Below, piece by piece: positions 54,208 to 64,000 of a DNA stretch of 64,000 bases. How positions within the stretch are numbered: the first letter of the stretch is position 1; each line of letters starts with the position of its first letter. The notes below the pieces were generated by a model, which saw only the letters and a list, made by a program, of their open reading frames with translations, made no database searches and was not told the DNA's origin. Both the position numbers and the translations under genes were made by a program. The stretch spans positions 744,001 through 808,000 of the forward strand of contig NZ_BRLB01000001.1 of NCBI RefSeq assembly GCF_027923465.1. The letters are read 5' to 3'. The stretch comes from Vallitalea longa. Lineage in GTDB: Bacteria; Bacillota; Clostridia; Lachnospirales; Vallitaleaceae.

Positions 54208-55143
54208 CTACCATAAACTACTATCAGAGAATTTCTTCGATAGTTTATTAGCAGTTACCAGTAAAATAACATTAATCACTGTATTAAATAAGCTTATGGC
54301 GGTTGAATACTCAAATTCCATTTGTAATATACCGATTTTGTACATATATGTCTGTATGATTTCGGAGCTTGGTGCATTCAAAGAGTTCTGTAGCAAATAT
54401 GCTTTCTGGAAACCGATATTCATTATTCTTCCTAGATTCATAATCAATAAAATCATTATGGTCGGCAATATACCTGGCAGATCAATATTTTTTATTATCT
54501 GAAATTTAGAAGCACCATCAACTTTTGCCGCTTCATATAATTCAGGATTTATCCCAGACAAAGCAGCAAGATATATTATAGAACCCCAGCCTGCATTCTG
54601 CCATACTCCAGATAAAACAAATATACTTTTGAAATATTCTGGTTTGCCTAAAAAATAGATTGGTTTAATATCAAACAATCCTAAAAAAGTATTAATAATT
54701 CCAGAAGAAGGAGATAAAAATATATTTAACATACCTACTAAAACTACTACTGAAATAAAATGAGGGATATATGTAACTGTCTGTACTAATTTTTTAAATC
54801 TTTTTTGTTTTACCTGATTTAACAACAATGCAAGTATTATTGGTATTGGAAAACCTGCAACTAATTGAAATAAGCTTATCCCTAATGTATTTTTCAATAA
54901 TCTCCAGAACTGATAGTTATTAAAAAATCTCTCAAAATGTTTGAATCCTATCCATGGACTATTAGTGAACCCATCTAGCACATGATAATCTTTAAATGCA
55001 ATCTGCAATCCGTACATAGGTGCATAATGAAATATTAAAAAATAAATGATTGCTGGTAAAACCAATAAATAAAGTTGATAATCTCTTTTAATAGCTCTTA
55101 CTGCATTAACTTTTCTCTTCTTTAGTGGTTTAGCTGTATTCAT
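54208..55143 (-). CDS. Sugar ABC transporter permease 2, LplB/YteP type
   Basis: 311 residues from an ATG at 55143, 7 bases after GGAAG; a longer frame to 55179 overlaps the sulfatase end. It shows LYLLVLPAIIYFLIFHYAPMYGLQIAFKDY, the LplB/YteP signature, and the EAA loop PELYEAAKVDGASKFQIIKNIDLPGILPT, and has about six membrane segments. It follows the sulfatase gene closely, so sulfatase and importer are on one transcript: desulfation and uptake are produced together. Confidence 0.92.
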   Translation of the reverse strand: MNTAKPLKKRKVNAVRAIKRDYQLYLLVLPAIIYFLIFHYAPMYGLQIAFKDYHVLDGFTNSPWIGFKHFERFFNNYQFWRLLKNTLGISLFQLVAGFPIPIILALLLNQVKQKRFKKLVQTVTYIPHFISVVVLVGMLNIFLSPSSGIINTFLGLFDIKPIYFLGKPEYFKSIFVLSGVWQNAGWGSIIYLAALSGINPELYEAAKVDGASKFQIIKNIDLPGILPTIMILLIMNLGRIMNIGFQKAYLLQNSLNAPSSEIIQTYMYKIGILQMEFEYSTAISLFNTVINVILLVTANKLSKKFSDSSLW

Positions 55144-55172
55144 CTTTTTGCTTCCTTTCCTGCTTATAGTTT

Positions 55173-56699
55173 TTACCATAATGAATAATGATGATATATT
55201 CCAAGATCACATTCCACATGCTTTTGAAACAGTTTAGCCCTAAAATCACTACATATTTTATTTATACAAGTATCAGAGTTATTAGCTAGATTATTCAATT
55301 CTTTATAATCTTTTTTATGGTTATATAATTCTTCTTCTTTTGTTTCTAAATAGTATGTATATCTATAGGTATCATCATAGATAGAAATGTTTCTATACTC
55401 TGTTGTCACACCAAAACATGTAACCATCGGTGTGTTGTTCCTATTGTTTTCATCAAATATGTCAATACCTTGTATATAATCATCTTTATCAATATTGAGC
55501 ATACTCAATAAAGTAGGCATAACATCAACATTACTCATTGGAATATCCATAACAGAAGGAAGTTTGTTATTTTTTACATCTTTTATAATAAAAGGAACAT
55601 GGAGCAGATTATGAAATGCTATATCATTTTTCATTAACATATCAAAATCACCTAAATAATCGCCATGATCCGAAGTAAAAATAATTATAGTATCATCATA
55701 TAATCCCTTTTCTTTCAAATGATTAATGATTTTACCTACAGCAATATCTATAAGATGTACTGAAGCCATGGTATTTCTATATGCCGCAGCACAATCTTCT
55801 TTCTCAACAAATCTAGACTTCATTGTTTTTACTACTTTTGATGGCTTATCATTTACTATATCCTCAACCCTTGCAAAATCTGGTAAAGGAATGTCCATAA
55901 ATTCTTTTGCTATATCTTCTGGTGGAGTAAATGGATGATGTGGATCAGGAAATCCTACAAACATAAACATTGGTTTATTAATATTCCTATCCTTGTCTAT
56001 ATAATTACATACTTCATCAGCTAACCACATGGTATTATGTAACTCTGATGGTAATTTGGATAAATAGATATCTTTTCTAGTACTAGGAACAACAGTTTTT
56101 GCTGTTCCTGATATTATACTTCTTGCCAACTCTTTGTGATTTTTATTAAGCCATCTGCCGTAATGTCCAAAATTATAGTTACAAGGCTGTTCCCCGTGCC
56201 CCATAATCAGTTTTTTAGTTTGGAATCCGTAATATGGCTTATTATCTTTTTCAATTTCTTCATCTTCCCAAGCCTTATATGATTCATAGAAATTATATGC
56301 TTTTGGTGATAAATGAGGTTCTAGATGAAGTTTTCCGAATAAGGCTGTTTGATAACCATATTCACTTAACTTATCTGCAATAGTTGGAATCTTATCCTCA
56401 ACTGTCTGTCCAAAAAGATTTTTACTGATTTTATCACTAATTGGATCATCTTCCTTCATTCTTCTCCATAAAGGAATACCATTAGAACAGACTCCATGAC
56501 CCGGTACATATAATCCAGTTAAAAGACTTGACCTTGAAGGCATACAAGTCGTATTTGCTGCTATATGTCTTGTGAATCTACATCCATCTTTTGCTAACTT
56601 ATCTATATTTTCAGTTCTCGCAAATTTATTTCCGTTACAGCCGAGACTATCATATCGCTGTTGATCTGTATGAAGAATCATTACATTTTTATTCTTCAT
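55173..56699 (-). CDS. Cys-type sulfatase (family S1)
   Basis: A 508-residue sulfatase. D12 in HTDQQRYDSLGCNGN is part of the metal site, the formylglycine Cys is C52 in NTTCMPSRSSLLTGLYVPGHG, and TSDHGDYLGDFDMLMKND near residue 330 completes the active site. It has no signal peptide, so it acts in the cytoplasm. It is rather different from the sulfatase at 47598-49157, so the two may remove sulfate from different positions or sugars. It starts behind GGAGG and has an own regulatory region with paired direct repeats (56844-56878), followed by the importer genes. Confidence 0.93.
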   Translation of the reverse strand: MKNKNVMILHTDQQRYDSLGCNGNKFARTENIDKLAKDGCRFTRHIAANTTCMPSRSSLLTGLYVPGHGVCSNGIPLWRRMKEDDPISDKISKNLFGQTVEDKIPTIADKLSEYGYQTALFGKLHLEPHLSPKAYNFYESYKAWEDEEIEKDNKPYYGFQTKKLIMGHGEQPCNYNFGHYGRWLNKNHKELARSIISGTAKTVVPSTRKDIYLSKLPSELHNTMWLADEVCNYIDKDRNINKPMFMFVGFPDPHHPFTPPEDIAKEFMDIPLPDFARVEDIVNDKPSKVVKTMKSRFVEKEDCAAAYRNTMASVHLIDIAVGKIINHLKEKGLYDDTIIIFTSDHGDYLGDFDMLMKNDIAFHNLLHVPFIIKDVKNNKLPSVMDIPMSNVDVMPTLLSMLNIDKDDYIQGIDIFDENNRNNTPMVTCFGVTTEYRNISIYDDTYRYTYYLETKEEELYNHKKDYKELNNLANNSDTCINKICSDFRAKLFQKHVECDLGIYHHYSLW

Positions 56700-56781
56700 T
56701 TCATAACCTCCTAACTATAGTTGCTTCTTGGTAATGTCTATGATTTGTTTTTTTCTTTTGTGAATTTCACTTATACTTATT

Positions 56782-56793
56782 CAAAAAATGTAT
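56782..56793 (+). promoter_or_regulatory. Extra copy of the AAAAAATGTA motif in the opposite orientation
   Basis: CAAAAAATGTAT on the plus strand, in the sulfatase leader, matches the paired repeats at 56844-56878. It is downstream of the presumed transcription start; its role is unclear. Confidence 0.3.
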
Positions 56794-56843
56794 TTATTGG
56801 TGAAACTACCTATATCATAAACAAGAGGTCATGTGAAAGTAAA

Positions 56844-56878
56844 TATACACTTTTTTTATTATCATTACATTTTTTCAA
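56844..56878 (-). promoter_or_regulatory. Putative activator site: paired direct repeats 20 bp apart (sulfatase promoter)
   Basis: On the minus strand TGAAAAAATGTAA (56877-56865) is followed exactly 20 bases later by AAAAAAGTGTATAT. The same pair with the same spacing is found upstream of the GH42-like gene. Direct repeats two helix turns apart are the usual footprint of an AraC-family activator. Confidence 0.6.
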
Positions 56879-56883
56879 GTATG

Positions 56884-59988
<3,105 letters not shown>

Positions 59989-60000
59989 TTATATATAATT

Positions 60001-60034
60001 GAAACTCCTAATTGACTGAACATCATTAGGAGCT
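60001..60034 (-). terminator. Weak terminator between the GH42-like and LacZ-type genes
   Basis: CTCCTAAT (60005-60012) and ATTAGGAG (60025-60032) form an 8-bp stem followed on the minus strand by TTTC. Read-through is likely. Confidence 0.5.
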
Positions 60035-60044
60035 TATATATTCT

Positions 60045-63000
60045 TTAAATATTTTGTTTATCTTCTTTCATTATTCTTATATTATCTATATAAAATTCTG
60101 TTGGTAATCCTGTTTTGGGATATATAAACTTTAACTGAAGATCTTTAGTAATTTCATTTATCTCTGTTCCATCTACTGCTTTCAGAACTGTTGATTTCAC
60201 TTTTACCCATTTACCTTTTTCAGCTACAGTTGAACATGAAAGTTTTGCATTCATGACTCCTTTACCTTTTCTTACATAAGAAATATCAATATTGGACATA
60301 TAATCTTCCTCAAGAAAAATCATAGCTTCTATATAGTATTTATCAGCAGGTAATTCTGGTTTGTCTTTGTCTCCCATTGCATTTGGAGTAGTAGCAAAAA
60401 ATACACCTGTTGAAGATAAAGCAGGATCTCCATTAAACAATATAGATTGTTCTTTTCCTGTTTTAGTATAACTCTTATCAGTTGTCACACTCATGATACT
60501 GGAATCATTTATCCACCACTTACCTTGTGTACCTTTGGGTTTTGTCAAATTATTAGATTTATATGTATCAAAAGAAAAATAATTCTCTTGAACATGTGTA
60601 AGTACAGATTTTAATGGTATCTCAGGTATTGGAATCATCTCTGCTTTTGGTATTGCTTTTACCATATATGCTGTGTTTTTATCACTTTCCAATCCATCTT
60701 GAACAGAAGTTACAATAAATGTATATTCTTTTCCATTAACAAGGGGAGAGATAACTGTTGAGTCAGTAACTATTCCTTCTTTTACAAGTTTGTAATTATT
60801 AGAGTCTTTTAAATAAACTTTGTATTTTTCTGCATCATCAACTGGATTCCAGCTTAATCTGATACCTGAATCAAGTGCTTCTGCTTTAATATAAGTAGGA
60901 TTATCAGGTACTTTCTTAGCTACAGGTATCACTTTTAATTTTACTGCTTCTTCTATATCACTTTCCCCTTCCTCATTTTCGGCTGTTACTATATATGTAT
61001 ATTCCACATTATTTAATAAATCTGTTATTTGGTAACAAGTATCATTAATATCTTTTTCCAACAACTCATAATTATTATTATTAACTGAATATACCTTATA
61101 ACTATCTGCATTATCTGTTGGTAGCCAGTTGAGTGTTATAAATTCATCAAAAGCTGATGCTACAGCTACTGGATTCCTTAATTCATGGTTAGTGTCTGGT
61201 CTAGCCCAAGGTACCTTACTTCCCACATTCAAGAATAATACTCCTTCAGAAGGCAATGTTATTGAATCTGACATCTCTTTACCAGTTAACATATCAATGA
61301 TTACAGCATTAGGATTATCTTTATTTGTTATATCAAGTTGCGCAGTACTCTTTCCTACATTTATTATCGTAACAAGCTTGTTATCAGCACCATCACCATC
61401 TACAACTCTCCATATACATCCCTTTTTCTGTGAACCATTTATCTCTTCAACATTTACTAAAGGCTTCTTATCATCAATGAGGTCAAATGCTTTAGTACTT
61501 ATATTGGAAATACCATTATTAACTTTTATAAGTTTCCCCTTACTTTTATTAAGTTTAAGTGTACGAAACTGATTATACTCATTTTTAATTAGGCTTTTAT
61601 TATCTACGATTATTGTTCCACCATTATCAAGATATTCCTGTAATGCCAAAAACTCATCATCGGTTACACATGGAGTATCATAAATAACTATTTCGTCAAA
61701 GTCTTCTTTCTTATTACGTATTATATCTTTAGTTGCAAAACCTATTGGTAACCCGTTAAAATACATAGATTCATATAAATTGAATAATCTATTAATCTGT
61801 TCTTCATCATTTATATTTGCTGTCTCTGAATAATAGATTCTTATAGGTTTTTCCTGTCTCTGAAATTTAACAATATCAGTAGAGAATGCATTAAGATCCA
61901 TCATAGTCTGAGTATATTCATTAGCAACTCTAGGCATCTGCGCACAAGACCCAGGATAACCTTTAGCCAAATTCCCTGAATCTGCAAGAATCCTAGGTTC
62001 TATAGAACCATCTCCATATCTACCCCAATACCAAGTTAAATTAGCATTCATACCTAAAATAGTTGCAAGCCAGTACGTTGAGCGAACATATTCTGGTTCC
62101 ATCTTATTATCTCGAAATCTTGTTGTTGATATAAAATGTGATTCTGAATTAACATTAATCTTGTCAGGTCCCATAGAGCTTAAAATATCATATGTCATAG
62201 CAATTTCTCTCCAATAGTATGCATAATCTTTTTCCCAGTCTTCTTTTTCTCTACTATTAAAATACTGCTTGCGTATCGTTGCATCATTCCCTATATATTC
62301 TGTAAGATTAGTTAGTGCTTCTACATCTATTCCATGGTCACGGCTTCCACTATTATCAGTAAATATCTTAGGCATAATTTTAAGATGTGTATAGGCGTCT
62401 TCATCATATTTCTTAATATTATCATGTAGGAAAGTAAACCAATCTGTAACACGTTCCATATTAAAACGGCTATAGTCATACATTTTTGGAGTACCTCTTA
62501 GTGCTGAAACATCTATTGGAATACTAATTGTTATTTCATCAAAATTGTTATAATCTGTTTCCCATAATTGATTCAACTCATTAATATCATTGTTATGTTT
62601 TTTTTGCAACCAACTTCTAAACCTACTCAAAGTTTCATCACTTATTCCATTTTTCACAACAAAATATGAATCTTTATCTGCATACCAATGAGGTTCATTA
62701 CTAAGAATATATCCTAATTGAAGATAATTTTTGTCTTTTATTTTAGGGACTAGGTCTTCAATAACTTTTGACCAAACATTTCTTATGTTAGGATTATCAA
62801 TATCGTATTGTGTGTATTTTGGTATTCCATGTGTAACATTCTCTTTTCCGTATTTATTGATAAACCATTCAGGAATAACTTTTCCAGAATGCCACAGCAT
62901 CATATATCCTATATTATCTTTCATGGGCAAATACTTATTTTCATACTCTATGATATCTGAATACGCTTTATCTGTAAGTCCTCCATTTTCTTTTTTAGAT

Positions 63001-63623
63001 AAGTATGCACTCATACATAGTGGATGAGCAATATTACCAAGATAATCATTATATAGATTTGGATCGTCTTGATCTGCACCATGTGCCTTAGAAAAATAAT
63101 CATATAAAAATACTGGTTTCCCATTACTGTTATAGAATTGGTCATCTTTTACCATAATGTTATCCCAATCTACTTTATTTACAGTTTTTCTTACATTTTT
63201 CCCAGAAATAACATCCTGTAGATCATTAATAGATTTTTCTAGCATTTTTAATACTTCACTACGTTCGTAATTTGGAAGTTCATTTGCTAATTTTTTAGTA
63301 TCTTCTGTTTTGTACATAGGTGCACAATCAAACAAATATTTATTTTCTTTAATATGCAGATCATCATAATCCGCAAATTCAAGAAATTGTTCTGACATCC
63401 ATATTGTACAATTTTCTCTTTCAGTATCATAACCCTCATCTTCTGCCTGCTTAGCTAGTTCTTTTAAAAGTAATAATTTCACTCTTGCTTCTGATTCAAT
63501 ACTTTTTCCATTACTTTCATACTTATCCTTCACTTCCCCAGCAAAAATATCTGATGGTCTTATCACACTGAATAATGTAAAGACACAAAGTAATACCCCA
63601 ATAAAACTTTTTGCTCTTCTCAT
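60045..63623 (-). CDS. Large secreted GH42-like (clan GH-A) glycosidase with two FN3 domains
   Basis: About 1,192 residues. I prefer the ATG at 63623, 6 bases after GGAGG. A signal peptide (about 1-30, ending DIFAG) is followed by a GH-A barrel reminiscent of GH42/GH50. A likely acid/base is E in ILSNEPHW (about 311) and a nucleophile candidate is E in NVNSESHF (about 496). A GATase-like domain as in GH42 follows (VIYDTPCVTDDEFLALQEYLDNGGTIIV). Two fibronectin type III domains (about 815-905 and 908-995) and a C-terminal beta-sandwich (about 1010-1192) end the chain. It should attack the polysaccharide outside the cell, the first step of module 2. The substrate may be a galactan, but this is inferred. 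Confidence 0.75.
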   Translation of the reverse strand: MRRAKSFIGVLLCVFTLFSVIRPSDIFAGEVKDKYESNGKSIESEARVKLLLLKELAKQAEDEGYDTERENCTIWMSEQFLEFADYDDLHIKENKYLFDCAPMYKTEDTKKLANELPNYERSEVLKMLEKSINDLQDVISGKNVRKTVNKVDWDNIMVKDDQFYNSNGKPVFLYDYFSKAHGADQDDPNLYNDYLGNIAHPLCMSAYLSKKENGGLTDKAYSDIIEYENKYLPMKDNIGYMMLWHSGKVIPEWFINKYGKENVTHGIPKYTQYDIDNPNIRNVWSKVIEDLVPKIKDKNYLQLGYILSNEPHWYADKDSYFVVKNGISDETLSRFRSWLQKKHNNDINELNQLWETDYNNFDEITISIPIDVSALRGTPKMYDYSRFNMERVTDWFTFLHDNIKKYDEDAYTHLKIMPKIFTDNSGSRDHGIDVEALTNLTEYIGNDATIRKQYFNSREKEDWEKDYAYYWREIAMTYDILSSMGPDKINVNSESHFISTTRFRDNKMEPEYVRSTYWLATILGMNANLTWYWGRYGDGSIEPRILADSGNLAKGYPGSCAQMPRVANEYTQTMMDLNAFSTDIVKFQRQEKPIRIYYSETANINDEEQINRLFNLYESMYFNGLPIGFATKDIIRNKKEDFDEIVIYDTPCVTDDEFLALQEYLDNGGTIIVDNKSLIKNEYNQFRTLKLNKSKGKLIKVNNGISNISTKAFDLIDDKKPLVNVEEINGSQKKGCIWRVVDGDGADNKLVTIINVGKSTAQLDITNKDNPNAVIIDMLTGKEMSDSITLPSEGVLFLNVGSKVPWARPDTNHELRNPVAVASAFDEFITLNWLPTDNADSYKVYSVNNNNYELLEKDINDTCYQITDLLNNVEYTYIVTAENEEGESDIEEAVKLKVIPVAKKVPDNPTYIKAEALDSGIRLSWNPVDDAEKYKVYLKDSNNYKLVKEGIVTDSTVISPLVNGKEYTFIVTSVQDGLESDKNTAYMVKAIPKAEMIPIPEIPLKSVLTHVQENYFSFDTYKSNNLTKPKGTQGKWWINDSSIMSVTTDKSYTKTGKEQSILFNGDPALSSTGVFFATTPNAMGDKDKPELPADKYYIEAMIFLEEDYMSNIDISYVRKGKGVMNAKLSCSTVAEKGKWVKVKSTVLKAVDGTEINEITKDLQLKFIYPKTGLPTEFYIDNIRIMKEDKQNI

Positions 63624-63639
63624 AATCATCCTCCATAAA

Positions 63640-63890
63640 TTTAATTTTATATGAACTAATGATAATATGTAGCATGACCAAAATATATATACATTTTTTT
63701 AGAACACCTTACATTTTTTCATATGATTAGCCATGCAAAACTCTGTTATGCTATATAAAACAAGGCTTCACGAATATATTATATGTTGATTTCTCAGTCT
63801 ATTACATTGTTGTAAACGAATTTTATATATGATAACATGTTTTTTACCATACTAAATATTAAGAACAAAAGGAGTGTATACTATGAGTAA
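63640..63890. other. Divergent regulatory region
   Basis: About 260 bases between the leftward GH42-like gene and a rightward gene. Besides the paired repeats at 63688-63722, it holds TATTAT (63662-63667, minus strand), a possible -10 without a clear -35, as expected of an activator-dependent promoter. No small gene is seen. Confidence 0.5.
63688..63722 (-). promoter_or_regulatory. Putative activator site: paired direct repeats 20 bp apart (GH42-like gene promoter)
   Basis: On the minus strand TGAAAAAATGTAA (63721-63709) and AAAAAAATGTATAT (63700-63687) are placed exactly 20 bases apart. The pair matches that at 56844-56878 in sequence and spacing. Confidence 0.6.
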
Positions 63891-63892
63891 TC

Positions 63893-64000
63893 TAAGTAAT
63901 TTTAATCCACCTAGAACAGGAGAAGCAAAACTTACTTCTGGTTTCTTTGCAAAGAGAGTCGATAATTATGTAGAAATCATCAAAAACATGGAGAATGCTC
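63893..64000 (+). CDS. N-terminal fragment of an unidentified rightward gene
   Basis: An ATG behind AAAGGAG (8-base spacing) opens a frame that is still open at the window edge. Only 36 residues are visible (MSNLSNFNPPRTGEAKL, then TSGFFAKRVDNYVEIIKNM). There is no signal peptide. 'SGFFAKRVDNYVE' recalls the start of DUF1680/GH127 beta-L-arabinofuranosidase-like proteins, which fits the context, but the fragment is too short to decide. Confidence 0.55.

Noticed and set aside
63811-63826. TGTAAACGAATT as a catabolite-responsive (CcpA) site
   Set aside because: Only the left half fits the palindromic consensus.

Overview
The window looks like chromosomal DNA of a low-GC, spore-forming anaerobic Clostridia (Firmicutes). 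The clues are very AT-rich intergenic DNA, strong AGGAGG-type ribosome sites, a Tlp-type small acid-soluble spore protein gene with a sigma-G-like promoter, Cys-type sulfatases, B12-dependent diol metabolism, and Lpl/Yte-style sugar transporters beside YesM/YesN-type regulators. The gene style recalls Vallitalea-like Lachnospirales, but that is an inference and not a match I can run.

Positions 1-8,430 (all leftward): a propanediol-utilisation operon headed by a class II (fuculose/rhamnulose-phosphate) aldolase, then the three subunits of B12-dependent diol dehydratase (pduCDE), its reactivase (pduG, pduH) and a PduO-type cobalamin adenosyltransferase that runs off the window. The aldolase has a C-terminal, and PduD an N-terminal, helix of the kind that targets cargo to bacterial microcompartments. 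No shell gene is in the window. A DeoR regulator upstream shares a TTTGTTGT-type motif with the operon promoter.

Positions 8,430-24,800: mixed housekeeping and envelope genes. These are a small lipoprotein, tlp, a CapA-like lipoprotein, a GPH/MFS sugar symporter, a small secreted protein, an ECF sigma/anti-sigma pair, two tandem exported YcdB/YcdC-SLH-like paralogues that share a GGAAC-N17-CGTC ECF promoter, an FtsH-like protease and a LacI regulator with a probable autoregulatory operator.

Positions 24,800-64,000: two adjacent polysaccharide-utilisation modules, mostly leftward. Module 1 (24,900-41,500) has a YesN/YesM two-component system, an Lpl-type importer without its own ATPase, a heparinase II/III-like lyase, a GH2 enzyme, a decayed Gfo/Idh/MocA fragment and a secreted beta-helix protein. 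Module 2 (41,700-64,000) has a GH95-like enzyme, two AraC regulators, a GH88 unsaturated glucuronyl hydrolase, an unknown cytoplasmic protein, two Cys-type sulfatases, a second ATPase-less importer, a LacZ-type GH2 and a large secreted GH42-like enzyme. The start of another rightward gene is cut at the right edge. A pair of direct repeats spaced exactly 20 bp sits upstream of both the secreted enzyme and the first sulfatase and probably marks a shared activator site.

Taken together, the right part suggests uptake and intracellular breakdown of a sulfated, uronic-acid-containing polysaccharide. The left part would handle lactaldehyde/propanediol from a deoxysugar such as fucose or rhamnose. 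The link between the two is an inference.
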